Part shown: piece by piece, positions 17,926-26,925 of the stretch
Layout: every line of letters starts with the position of its first letter
How positions within the stretch are numbered: the first letter of the stretch is position 1
Source of the DNA: Catenovulum agarivorans DS-2
GTDB lineage: Bacteria > Pseudomonadota > Gammaproteobacteria > Enterobacterales > Alteromonadaceae
Length of the DNA stretch: 44,666 bases
Direction of reading: 5' to 3'
Assembly: GCF_000568405.1 (NCBI RefSeq)
Contig: NZ_ARZY01000038.1
Location: 1 to 44,666, forward strand
Made by a program: the position numbers and the translations under genes
Notes under the pieces: model-generated
Told to the model about the DNA's origin: nothing
Databases searched by the model: none
What the model saw: only the letters and a program-made list of their open reading frames with translations

Positions 17926-19767
17926 ATGCCAAAATTAAGATCAGCCACTACAACTCAAGGCCGTAATATGGCAGGTGCTCGTGCGTTATGGCGCGCAACC
18001 GGTATGAAAGACGAAGATTTCAACAAACCAATTATTGCCGTAGCAAACTCTTTTACTCAATTTGTACCAGGTCACGTACATTTAAAAGACATGGGCCAAT
18101 TAGTTGCCCGTAGCATTGAAGCAGCAGGTGGTGTTGCCAAAGAATTTAATACAATCGCAGTAGATGATGGTATTGCTATGGGCCACGGTGGTATGTTGTA
18201 TAGCTTGCCTTCTCGCGACTTAATCGCGGATTCTGTTGAATATATGGTTAACGCGCATTGTGCTGATGCATTAGTCTGTATTTCCAACTGTGACAAAATC
18301 ACCCCGGGCATGCTGATGGCGGCGATGCGCTTAAACATTCCAGTGATCTTTGTATCTGGTGGCCCAATGGAAGCGGGTAAAACTAAGCTTTCAGACCAAA
18401 TCATCAAACTCGATTTAGTTGATGCGATGATCCAAGGTGCCGACCCAACTGTTTCCGACGAACAAAGTAACGAAGTTGAGCGTTCAGCATGCCCTACTTG
18501 TGGTTCATGTTCAGGTATGTTCACTGCAAACTCAATGAACTGTTTAACTGAAGCTCTAGGTCTATCTTTGCCAGGCAATGGTTCAATGTTAGCAACTCAC
18601 GCTGATCGTGAACATTTATTCAAACAAGCGGGTTCACGCATCGTTAAATTATGTGAGCAATATTACAAAAATGATGATGACTCAATTTTGCCACGCAACA
18701 TTGCAACTTTCGAAGCATTTGAAAATGCCATTGCATTAGATATTGCTATGGGTGGCTCAACCAATACAGTTTTACACTTATTGGCGGCTGCGCAAGAAGG
18801 TGATGTTAACTTTACTATGGCCGACATCGACCGTATGTCGCGCAAAGTGCCAAACCTAAGTAAAGTTGCACCAGCAACTCAAAAATACCATATGGAAGAC
18901 GTACACCGTGCAGGTGGCGTTATTGGTTTATTAGGTGAATTAAACCGTGCCGGCTTACTGCATGCTGATACCAACCACGTTTTAGGTGGCAAGTTAGCAG
19001 ACGTACTAGCTAAATGGGATATTATGGTAACCGAAGACGAAGCGGTTAAAACTTTCTACCAAGCTGGCCCTGCAGGTATTCGTACCACTAAAGCCTTCTC
19101 GCAAGACTGCCGCTGGCCTTCGTTAGACAACGACCGTGCAAATGGTTGTATTCGCAGCAAAGAAAACGCCTATAGCCAAGACGGTGGTTTAGCCGTATTA
19201 GAAGGCAATATTGCTGTTGATGGTTGTATTGTAAAAACGGCGGGTGTAGACGAAAGCATCTTAAAATTCTCAGGCCCAGCAATTGTATTTGAAAGCCAAG
19301 AAGATGCAGTAGACGGCATTTTAGGTGACAAAGTTAAAGCCGGTGACGTGGTAGTCATTCGTTACGAAGGCCCCAAAGGTGGTCCGGGCATGCAAGAAAT
19401 GTTGTACCCAACCACTTTCTTAAAATCTAAGGGTTTAGGTAAAGCTTGTGCATTAATCACTGACGGTCGATTCTCTGGCGGTACATCTGGTTTATCTATT
19501 GGTCACGTTTCGCCTGAAGCGGCAAGCGGCGGTACTATTGGTTTAGTAAAAGATGGCGACATCATTGAAATTGATATCCCGAACCGAGGCATCTCATTAA
19601 AAGTCGATGAAGCTGAACTTGCAGAGCGTCGTAAACAACAAGATGCAGCTGGCTGGAAACCTGTTAGCCGTGAGCGTGAAGTTTCTTTTGCATTAAAAAC
19701 TTTTGCTATGTTTGCAACCAGTGCCGACAAAGGTGCTGTGCGTGATCGCAGCAAATTAGAAGACTAA
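17926..19767 (+). CDS. ilvD: Dihydroxy-acid dehydratase
   Basis: A 613-residue iron-sulfur enzyme that dehydrates dihydroxy acids to 2-oxo acids, the third step of Ile/Val synthesis. I place the start at ATG 17926 ([10 protein letters not shown]), not 17911. GGGAGA then serves as ribosome-binding site, and the cluster cysteines fall at Cys122 (CISNCDK) and Cys195 (CPTCGSCSG), the same numbers as in E. coli IlvD. The C-terminal [20 protein letters not shown] carries the conserved active-site serine region. It lies after the two hairpins and 4 bases before ilvA. Confidence 0.95.
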   Translation: MPKLRSATTTQGRNMAGARALWRATGMKDEDFNKPIIAVANSFTQFVPGHVHLKDMGQLVARSIEAAGGVAKEFNTIAVDDGIAMGHGGMLYSLPSRDLIADSVEYMVNAHCADALVCISNCDKITPGMLMAAMRLNIPVIFVSGGPMEAGKTKLSDQIIKLDLVDAMIQGADPTVSDEQSNEVERSACPTCGSCSGMFTANSMNCLTEALGLSLPGNGSMLATHADREHLFKQAGSRIVKLCEQYYKNDDDSILPRNIATFEAFENAIALDIAMGGSTNTVLHLLAAAQEGDVNFTMADIDRMSRKVPNLSKVAPATQKYHMEDVHRAGGVIGLLGELNRAGLLHADTNHVLGGKLADVLAKWDIMVTEDEAVKTFYQAGPAGIRTTKAFSQDCRWPSLDNDRANGCIRSKENAYSQDGGLAVLEGNIAVDGCIVKTAGVDESILKFSGPAIVFESQEDAVDGILGDKVKAGDVVVIRYEGPKGGPGMQEMLYPTTFLKSKGLGKACALITDGRFSGGTSGLSIGHVSPEAASGGTIGLVKDGDIIEIDIPNRGISLKVDEAELAERRKQQDAAGWKPVSREREVSFALKTFAMFATSADKGAVRDRSKLED

Positions 19768-19771
19768 TAAA

Positions 19772-21325
19772 ATGAGTGACAACCAAACTAAACATTTATC
19801 TGCGCAGGATTACCTGCGCAAAATCTTAGTCGCCCCTGTATATGATGTGGCCAAAAATACCGACCTCAATTACATGGGTGGGTTGTCGCAACGTGTGCAC
19901 CAGGATATTTGGTTAAAACGCGAAGACCAACAACCGGTAAAATCGTTCAAGTTACGTGGTGCATACAATAAAATTGCCAACCTCAGTGACAATGCCAAAG
20001 CCCGTGGTGTTATAACCGCATCTGCGGGTAATCATGCGCAAGGCGTAGCGCTTTCTGCCAATCGCATGAAAGTAAAAGCGACCATAGTCATGCCAGAAAC
20101 CACCCCTGATATTAAAGTGGAAGCGGTGCGTAACTTTGGCGGCGACTGGGCGGATATTATTTTAATTGGTCGCAGTTTTGATGTTGCCAGCAACCATGCG
20201 CAAGAGCTAGCAAAATCAGAAGGTTACACTTATGTACCACCTTTTGATGATGAAGATGTTATTGCAGGTCAAGGCACAATCGCTAAAGAATTATTTGATG
20301 CTAAACGCGATTTAGACGTGGTATTTGTTGCAGTTGGTGGTGGTGGTTTAGCTGCAGGTATCGCGGTTTATCTAAAACAGCTAAAACCTAATATTAAAAT
20401 TGTTGCGGTTGAGTCAGACGAATCAGCCTGTTTAAAAGCGGCTATGGAGCACAACCAACGCGTGATGCTCGACCAAGTTGGCATATTTGCTGATGGTGTT
20501 GCCGTTAAAATTATTGGCGAAGAAACCTTCAGACTATGTCAGCAATATGTTGATGAAATTATCACTGTGAACAGTGATGAAATATGCGCGGCGATTAAAG
20601 ACATTTTTGATGATACCCGTGCAATTGCTGAACCTGCTGGTGCTTTGTCTGTCGCTGGTATAAAAAAATGGTTAGCGGCCAATAAACCAACTGAAAAACT
20701 GCAACTTGCGGGTATTTTATGTGGTGCCAATATTAACTTTCATACACTTAGGTATGTGTCTGAGCGTGCTGAGTTAGGCGAGAAAAAAGAAGCAATTATT
20801 GCTGCGACTATCCCAGAAGAAAAAGGCGCATTCCGTAAATTCTGTGAAATTTTAGGTGGCCGCGCCATCACAGAATTTAACTATAGATATGCACCCAGCT
20901 CAGCTGCCCATATATATGTGGGGTTAAAACTTCGCCGCGGTGAAGACGAGCTACAAGAAGTGTTAGCAGAGCTTAAACAAAACAATATAGATTGGTTTGA
21001 TTTATCTGATAACGAAATTGCCAAACAACATGTCCGTCATATGGTCGGGGGTCGAGCACCTGAGTTAACCAATGAAAGACTGTTTAGTTTTGACTTCCCT
21101 GAATACCCAGGCGCGTTACTTAACTTCTTACAAACATTAGGTCAGCGTTGGAATATCACCTTATTCCACTACCGCAACCACAGTGCCGCCAGTGGTATGG
21201 TGCTAGCTGGTTTTGATGTTAGCGAAGCCGAATTAACCGAATTCACTAGCCACTTAGACAAAATTGGTTATCGCTATAAAGACGAAAGTAATAACCCTGC
21301 TTATCAATTCTTTTTGAAAAGTTAG
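19772..21325 (+). CDS. ilvA: Biosynthetic threonine dehydratase
   Basis: A 517-residue PLP enzyme that deaminates threonine to 2-oxobutanoate, the committed step to isoleucine. The PLP lysine is Lys60 (KSFKLRGAYNK). VGGGGLAAGIA forms the phosphate-binding loop, and SAGNHAQG is conserved. Two C-terminal ACT-like regulatory domains (about 330-510) are present, as expected for the isoleucine-feedback-inhibited biosynthetic form rather than short catabolic TdcB. It is the last gene of ilvGMEDA; no clear intrinsic terminator follows. Confidence 0.94.
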   Translation: MSDNQTKHLSAQDYLRKILVAPVYDVAKNTDLNYMGGLSQRVHQDIWLKREDQQPVKSFKLRGAYNKIANLSDNAKARGVITASAGNHAQGVALSANRMKVKATIVMPETTPDIKVEAVRNFGGDWADIILIGRSFDVASNHAQELAKSEGYTYVPPFDDEDVIAGQGTIAKELFDAKRDLDVVFVAVGGGGLAAGIAVYLKQLKPNIKIVAVESDESACLKAAMEHNQRVMLDQVGIFADGVAVKIIGEETFRLCQQYVDEIITVNSDEICAAIKDIFDDTRAIAEPAGALSVAGIKKWLAANKPTEKLQLAGILCGANINFHTLRYVSERAELGEKKEAIIAATIPEEKGAFRKFCEILGGRAITEFNYRYAPSSAAHIYVGLKLRRGEDELQEVLAELKQNNIDWFDLSDNEIAKQHVRHMVGGRAPELTNERLFSFDFPEYPGALLNFLQTLGQRWNITLFHYRNHSAASGMVLAGFDVSEAELTEFTSHLDKIGYRYKDESNNPAYQFFLKS

Positions 21326-21400
21326 AGTTGAAATTTTAAACATAAAAGTGCGGATTCTTTTGTTTTCTGGCCAATTATCTTCTACTCTTAACAGGTAGGC

Positions 21401-23311
21401 ATGCAAACTTGGCTCAGGGATAAGATGACCGCACTTCCTCTAAAGACAATTGCTCGAACACTCCATACCTGGCAGCAACGCTTGGCGGTAACCATTAGCT
21501 TATTTGTAATATTTTTCGCAGCGATCTGGGGTTTTACTATCGCACAAAGTGCCAAACAGCATAGTGATGAGCTAGTCACCAGTATTTTGCAATCTAAACC
21601 TGATGTGAAACTAACTCAGCTGCCAAAACTATTAACTGCCAGCAATTCTATCGTCGCTGTTGTCAACATAAAACTAGCAACACCAACTTATATCAGACCC
21701 AACGTATGGCTCAATTGGACTGGCACTACACGCACTTTCCGACTGCAAGACGGGCAAACATTTAAAATCAAATACCTTATTTTAAGTGGTAAGCATATCA
21801 TCTTGTTGATAACCATTACTGGGCTATTTTGGTTGTGCGCCCTGCTGCTTGCTTGGGCGGCCAGTAAAAACATTGAAAAGAAACTTTACCAGACAGAGCG
21901 CAAAGCGCGTCGATTATTTCAAAGTAATCGCAACCAAAACAACAATAAACATCCCAACCTATTTGATGTGCTCGACGTTTTGTTAGATGAATTAGCCATC
22001 GCGAGAACTGAACAAAATCGCGTTGATAAGTTTATTCGTGCGCAAACTTTTTTAGACCCAGAGCTAGGTATAGGCAATCGAGTATTCTTCGAAAACAGGT
22101 TAGAAGCTTTGCTTAATATTGAAGAGCAAGTGGAGCAAGGATTTGTTATTGGCCTACGAATAGATGATTTTGATCAGCTGGTTGAGCGCAACAAAAAATC
22201 AGCCAACGAAATGCTCGGCCAATTTACTCAAATACTAGAGCAGAGTTTAAAACGCCACCCAACGGCATTGTTAGCTCGGTATTCACAGCGTGATCTAGCA
22301 ATTTTATTAACCAATGTCTCGGTCAAAGATATTGAGCTATTGTGCAAGCATATTTTACGGGCGTTAGCTCATGTACGTGTGCCACCTCCACTCGATCCCG
22401 AAAGTTTGTACCATATGGGGGTCGCGAGTTTTCGTTCAGGTGATCAGCTAACTCAAGTTTTGCTCGAGGCTGATATGGCAATTCGAGCTGCACAATTGCA
22501 AGGCGGTATCAACTGGTTTATGTACCAAGAACAAGATAAAGTTAAAACTGTCACTATGGGCTCTTTGCAATGGCGTACACTATTAGAAAGAACTCTGATG
22601 CAGAATGGCTTTATTCTTTATTTTCAGTCAGTTATCCAACACCAACCCAGAACAGTTCATCACCAAGAAGTTTTAGTTCGGGTAAAAGACAATGATGGCA
22701 AAATTCTCAAAGCCAGCTTATTTATGCCGATGGCGCAAAAATGCGGTTTAATCACCCAAATAGACAAACAAGTTGTGCTAAAGCTAATTCGGTTATTCGA
22801 ACAAGATACCACCAGCGAAGCTAGGTACAGCATTAATTTGGCACAAGAGTCTCTACTTGACCATAAATTCAAGCAGTGGTTTTTAAACGAGCTATCACAA
22901 AACCCTAAACATGCTCAGCGTCTGATGATAGAAGTATCTGAATATACCATAGTAGAACACTCGGAAGAGCTATCACTGTTTTTACAACAACTAGATAAAT
23001 TACATGTTGGCATTTTAGTCGATCAAGTGGGTCAATACGTATTAAGCTCTGAGTACATTAAACATCATCCAATTTCTTACCTAAAATTGCACAGCAGCAT
23101 AGTGCGCAATATTCAAAGCAAAAGTGAGAATCAATTGTTTATTCGCAGCTTGCAAGGCACTTGCGCCGACACCTCGGTTAAGATTTTTGCGTTTGGATTA
23201 GAAACCGAAGCAGAATGGCAAACGCTGAAACAACTCAATTTAGCTGGTGCACAAGGACAATATTTTAACTTACCTGAGGCAAACCTATCTCTGTCAAATA
23301 CGCCTGGGTGA
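21401..23311 (+). CDS. mshH: MshH/CsrD-like protein with degenerate GGDEF and EAL domains
   Basis: A 636-residue inner-membrane protein with two transmembrane helices (about 27-49 and 130-152) around a short periplasmic region. A coiled/HAMP-like linker, a GGDEF-like domain and an EAL-like domain follow. Both catalytic motifs are lost: SQRDL (295-299) stands where GGDEF would be, and EVL (423-425) replaces EAL. It is therefore unlikely to make or cleave c-di-GMP. The same design is seen in E. coli CsrD, which promotes decay of CsrB/C RNAs, and in Vibrio MshH, the first gene of MSHA loci. Its place ahead of mshI supports the name. The last 47 bases overlap the end of the convergent gene on the other strand. 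Confidence 0.85.
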   Translation: MQTWLRDKMTALPLKTIARTLHTWQQRLAVTISLFVIFFAAIWGFTIAQSAKQHSDELVTSILQSKPDVKLTQLPKLLTASNSIVAVVNIKLATPTYIRPNVWLNWTGTTRTFRLQDGQTFKIKYLILSGKHIILLITITGLFWLCALLLAWAASKNIEKKLYQTERKARRLFQSNRNQNNNKHPNLFDVLDVLLDELAIARTEQNRVDKFIRAQTFLDPELGIGNRVFFENRLEALLNIEEQVEQGFVIGLRIDDFDQLVERNKKSANEMLGQFTQILEQSLKRHPTALLARYSQRDLAILLTNVSVKDIELLCKHILRALAHVRVPPPLDPESLYHMGVASFRSGDQLTQVLLEADMAIRAAQLQGGINWFMYQEQDKVKTVTMGSLQWRTLLERTLMQNGFILYFQSVIQHQPRTVHHQEVLVRVKDNDGKILKASLFMPMAQKCGLITQIDKQVVLKLIRLFEQDTTSEARYSINLAQESLLDHKFKQWFLNELSQNPKHAQRLMIEVSEYTIVEHSEELSLFLQQLDKLHVGILVDQVGQYVLSSEYIKHHPISYLKLHSSIVRNIQSKSENQLFIRSLQGTCADTSVKIFAFGLETEAEWQTLKQLNLAGAQGQYFNLPEANLSLSNTPG

Positions 23312-24233
23312 CTTTATTTTGCTGCAAGTACCCTCGCCAACCTTGTACTCCGCCTGTATGCAATAACAAAACTTTTCCGCCCTTGGGAAAATAGCCCTTG
23401 TCCACAAGAGCGTGAAACGCAAGGCTCATTTTGCTGGTATACACAGGATCTAGTGTTATTTGATGATGTGTAAAAAACTGCTGAGCTTGCAGTAACACCG
23501 ACTCAGTTAATTTGCCAAAACCTCCACAATGAAATTCAGTCAGCAATTGCCAGTTTTTGCTTTTAGCTTGCTCACCAATTAAGCTATGTACTCGCTCACG
23601 TAAATAGTCTGCCTGCTTCAACGCTGCAATGCCAATAACACATTGGTTTGGGGCTGCCGCGGCAACTAAACCAGCCAATGTGGTAGCAGAGCCCACAGGG
23701 CAAACTATATAGTCAAAGTCATTGGTTTGTTCAGACAATATCTCTGCGACACCTTTTAGCGCGATCTGATCACAGCCACCCTCAGCAACCCATAAAGTCC
23801 GATTGGGATAGTTAGCTAAAATTTGCTGTTTAAACTCAGCGTCATCTTTTAACCGATAGGTTTTTCGGTCTAAAAAATTTAACATTGCTTGATTTTGCAT
23901 GCAGTCACGCAATGTCGGGCTTAACTGCTGAGGCTTGTCTAGCCAGCTTGCTTCCCCCCTGATATACAGGCTCAGTGGGATATCGTAATAATTCGCCACA
24001 TAGCTCAACGCATGTATATGATTGCTATAAGCACCACCAAAACTAACCATATGTTTAGGCATGTCTGCATCGTTAAAAAAATATTTAAGTTTGCGCCATT
24101 TGTTGCCACTTACAATGGGATGAATTAAATCATCTCGTTTAATAAATACATCTAGCTCGGCATCTGCAAACGATGAGTGCGATAATTGTTGAATCGGTGA
24201 AGGTAAATTGAACATTAAAGTTGGAAAATACAC
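23265..24233 (-). CDS. PLP-dependent D-cysteine desulfhydrase / ACC deaminase family protein
   Basis: A 322-residue fold-type II PLP enzyme. The expected PLP lysine is Lys45 (SGNKWRKLKYF), with SFGGAYSNH as the substrate-contact loop and PVGSATTLAGL as the phosphate-binding loop. LLHTGGVQG comes near the end. Members release ammonia and pyruvate from D-cysteine (with sulfide) or 2-oxobutanoate from aminocyclopropane carboxylate. The sequence as read here does not decide which. It sits on the minus strand between mshH and mshI, its 3' end overlapping mshH by 47 bases. It is divergent from mshI with a 94-base gap, so the msh genes from mshI on need their own promoter. It is not known to be part of the pilus system. 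Confidence 0.8.
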   Translation of the reverse strand: MYFPTLMFNLPSPIQQLSHSSFADAELDVFIKRDDLIHPIVSGNKWRKLKYFFNDADMPKHMVSFGGAYSNHIHALSYVANYYDIPLSLYIRGEASWLDKPQQLSPTLRDCMQNQAMLNFLDRKTYRLKDDAEFKQQILANYPNRTLWVAEGGCDQIALKGVAEILSEQTNDFDYIVCPVGSATTLAGLVAAAAPNQCVIGIAALKQADYLRERVHSLIGEQAKSKNWQLLTEFHCGGFGKLTESVLLQAQQFFTHHQITLDPVYTSKMSLAFHALVDKGYFPKGGKVLLLHTGGVQGWRGYLQQNKVTQAYLTEIGLPQVS

Positions 24234-24327
24234 AATCTTAGTTGATAATTAAGTATCTGATTTTACTAAACCGTCGGGTTGTCTTCTATAATTTATAGTA
24301 AAGCGGTGGTGTAAACACACTTGATAA

Positions 24328-25290
24328 ATGAGACCAATGCTTAGTCTAAAATCAATACAACAAAAATTCTCCAAAAACAAACAGAGCCGCTATCATGCAT
24401 CTTTAATGATGACCAGCACAGCAGCTTACCTGTTGATCTATCAGCCAGGACAAAAAACACCGCTGCATACAGCAGATCAACCGCTCGAAAGCAATGAAAA
24501 CTGGCACAATTGCATTAAGCAACTTCTTGAAACTTCACCTCTGATTAAACAAGCCAGCTTAAATATTGTATTACCTGGCTCGCAATACCAACTTTTTGTT
24601 GCCGACAAGCCAGATGTAACAGAAGATGAACTCGCATCTGCAATAAAATATGCCGCGGCAGACTATATCAATGTACCTTTAGATGACGTGGTCACTGAGT
24701 ACTTTGATATCCCAGTGCAGCAGCATGGCCAAAATAAAATCAATTTAGTGGTGGCAAATAAACGTTTTGTGCAAATGGTTATCAAAGAGTGTAATCAAAA
24801 ATGTAACTTGCTCAATAGAATAACCATTGACGAACTGGCTTACGAAGACTTATTTTTGAGCGACAACGATGCATCACTGTTAGTTGTTCACCACCCAGAT
24901 GAACAACTACTGCTACAAATTGTCAAAGAAGGCAAAATATACTTTTTCCGCCGAGTTAGAGGCTATGACAAGATTGACACATTCGCCGAGCTCGAAATCA
25001 AACATGGCGCGGCCGATGGTTTAAGCTTAGAAATCCAGCGCTCGCTTGATTATTTTGAAAGCCAACTTCGCCAACCTCCAGTTAAAAGAATTTATATTTC
25101 TATTCAAAATAAACACGAAAAACAATTAATTGACCAAATTGGTGAAAACTTTGACGTGCCTGTTTTGCCATTAAAGAATCGTTTGGCTGACGAATTACCA
25201 GATTCAGATAATCACGCCTATTTCCCTGCAATTGGTGCAGTGCAAGAGTTATTGAATCCGCAACCGCAAGGTAACGGAGTGGCGAAATGA
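24328..25290 (+). CDS. mshI: MSHA biogenesis protein MshI (PilM-like)
   Basis: A 320-residue cytoplasmic protein with a divergent actin/PilM-like fold. SRYHASLMMTSTAAYLLIY lies at the start, and later come LLVVHHPDEQLLLQIV and LSLEIQRSLDYFESQL, typical of PilM/GspL cytoplasmic domains. It should form the inner-membrane alignment complex with the PilN-like protein encoded next, whose start overlaps its stop (ATGA at 25287). It is the first gene of the main msh operon. ATG 24328 and 24337 are both possible starts. Confidence 0.82.
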   Translation: MRPMLSLKSIQQKFSKNKQSRYHASLMMTSTAAYLLIYQPGQKTPLHTADQPLESNENWHNCIKQLLETSPLIKQASLNIVLPGSQYQLFVADKPDVTEDELASAIKYAAADYINVPLDDVVTEYFDIPVQQHGQNKINLVVANKRFVQMVIKECNQKCNLLNRITIDELAYEDLFLSDNDASLLVVHHPDEQLLLQIVKEGKIYFFRRVRGYDKIDTFAELEIKHGAADGLSLEIQRSLDYFESQLRQPPVKRIYISIQNKHEKQLIDQIGENFDVPVLPLKNRLADELPDSDNHAYFPAIGAVQELLNPQPQGNGVAK

Positions 25291-25901
25291 AACGTGACAT
25301 CAACCTCTACCTCGAAGAGTTTCATCCAAAACCAGATCCGTTGAGTCTAGGCAAAATTTCGAGTGTTTGGCTGATTTTACTGCTGAGCTTGTCGGCAATC
25401 GCTTGGTGGGTTAATTCACTTGCCGCAACAACCTCAGCTGAATACAACAAAGTCAGTCAAGCAATTGCGCTGCAGCAAAGTTTGGTAGACGAATTCGAGT
25501 CAGCACTAGCCAATCGCGCTGAAGATCCAGCGCTCAAAGACACTATTGTCAATCTCAGCCGTGAGATTTCACAAAAACAAGCAGTTAAGAACCTGGTTGA
25601 ATCACGCCAACAAACAGGCTTTCAATTTTCACCATTAATGGCTGATCTCGCTAACTATCACCATACAGGCATCTGGTTGGAAACCATTGTTTATCAAAAT
25701 AAACAAATTGTGCTAAAAGGCGGGTCGAGTAAAGTTTCAACTATTCCACAATGGCTCGCTGGTTTGAGTCAATCAGATTATTTTATCGGTAAAACCTTTA
25801 AAGATTTAACCTTGAATGCTTCCGCCAATGGCTTATACACACAATTCAGCGTTGCGACCAACAAACTCAGTGAAACAGACTCTTTGGCAGGGCAATTATG
25901 A
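25287..25901 (+). CDS. mshI2: PilN-domain MSHA biogenesis protein (MshI2)
   Basis: A 204-residue bitopic inner-membrane protein. It starts with the PilN-type cytoplasmic motif MKRDINLYLEEFHPKPDPLS, which binds a PilM partner. One transmembrane helix (about 24-46), a coiled stretch and a small periplasmic ferredoxin-like domain follow. It overlaps mshI and mshJ by 4 bases each. Naming varies between genomes; the PilN similarity is the firm part. Confidence 0.75.
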   Translation: MKRDINLYLEEFHPKPDPLSLGKISSVWLILLLSLSAIAWWVNSLAATTSAEYNKVSQAIALQQSLVDEFESALANRAEDPALKDTIVNLSREISQKQAVKNLVESRQQTGFQFSPLMADLANYHHTGIWLETIVYQNKQIVLKGGSSKVSTIPQWLAGLSQSDYFIGKTFKDLTLNASANGLYTQFSVATNKLSETDSLAGQL

Positions 25902-26566
25902 AGCAGCAGTGGCAACAACTTGAAGATAGATATAGTCAGATAACAAAACGCGAAAAGCTAATCATCTTTTTTAGTGGCTGCGGTGTATTAATCTATGTAT
26001 TTGTTATGTTATTTATTGAACCCGCCTGGTCACAATATTCTCAACAACAGCAAGAGTTAGACATATTAAAAACACAAATTGTTGAGTTAGAACAAAGTTC
26101 AACCGAGCTTAAACAAGCACTTAGAATCGATATTAACTTGCCATTAAATGAGCAAATTAGCCAACTCAAACAAAGACTAGAGTCGGTAGATGCTAACTTA
26201 GAGCAAATTTCGGCTGAGCTTGTCAATACCGAGCAAATGACACAGCTGCTGCAAGACATGCTAGCACAAAGTGACAGAGTAAAACTGGTTAGTCTACACG
26301 CGATGCCAGCCGTTGATTTAATGGCGGTCAATCAAGCTGCTGCAGACAAACATCCAGCGATGAACGTTAGCCTATACCAACAGAATTTACATATGGTGAT
26401 AGAAGGTCGCTACCAAGATATATACGAGTTTTTACACAGTGTTGAATCATTGCCATGGCAATTTAACTGGCAAAACTTTCAATATCAGGTAAAACAGTAC
26501 CCAAGTGCCCAACTAAGCATTGAAATTGCAACCTTGAGTTTAACCGAGGATGTATTAAAACTATGA
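25898..26566 (+). CDS. mshJ: MSHA biogenesis protein MshJ (PilO/GspM-like)
   Basis: A 222-residue bitopic protein. It has a cytoplasmic N-tail, one transmembrane helix (about 22-42), a long periplasmic coiled coil (about 48-130, rich in Gln/Leu/Glu) and a C-terminal alpha-beta domain (LHMVIEGRYQDIYEFLHSVE), as in PilO/GspM. It should dimerise with the PilN-like partner and link the inner-membrane platform to MshK/MshL. Start and stop overlap the neighbouring genes by ATGA. Confidence 0.82.
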   Translation: MKQQWQQLEDRYSQITKREKLIIFFSGCGVLIYVFVMLFIEPAWSQYSQQQQELDILKTQIVELEQSSTELKQALRIDINLPLNEQISQLKQRLESVDANLEQISAELVNTEQMTQLLQDMLAQSDRVKLVSLHAMPAVDLMAVNQAAADKHPAMNVSLYQQNLHMVIEGRYQDIYEFLHSVESLPWQFNWQNFQYQVKQYPSAQLSIEIATLSLTEDVLKL

Positions 26567-26922
26567 AAAAATACATCAACTATTTAATAGGGTTTACCTG
26601 CATTATTATCAGCACAATTTGTAGTGCATTACCTACAGATCCGACTCGACCTAATTTTAGTTTGCTCGGCACAGCTGCTGTCACCGCAACAACCAAAACG
26701 GCCAGTAGTCAAATCAATCTGCAAGCAATTATGTTTAATAATCAGCAAAAGTTTGCCATTATTAATAACAAGTCATATAAAGAGCAGCAATGGCTTAACG
26801 CAGACACTCAAGTTATAAAAATCACACCGCAAGCCGTTACTCTGAATAAAAGCGGTGAAAAACAAACCATTAATCTGCAATCAGTTCAGGTTAAAACAGC
26901 AAGTAAATTGGATGGCCATTAA
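26563..26922 (+). CDS. mshK: MSHA biogenesis protein MshK (PilP/GspC-like)
   Basis: A 119-residue secreted or signal-anchored protein. The N-terminal hydrophobic segment ends ICSALPTDPTRP. A small beta domain follows with LQAIMFNNQQKFAIINNKSY and TPQAVTLNKSGEKQTI, the PilP/GspC homology-region pattern that contacts the secretin. It lies between mshJ (4-base overlap) and mshL (3-base gap). Confidence 0.8.
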   Translation: MKKYINYLIGFTCIIISTICSALPTDPTRPNFSLLGTAAVTATTKTASSQINLQAIMFNNQQKFAIINNKSYKEQQWLNADTQVIKITPQAVTLNKSGEKQTINLQSVQVKTASKLDGH

Positions 26923-26925
26923 CCT

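Noticed and set aside
18072-18578. 168-codon minus-strand open frame
   Set aside because: It lies entirely within ilvD, whose iron-sulfur motifs are intact; the product has no recognisable domain and is a shadow frame.
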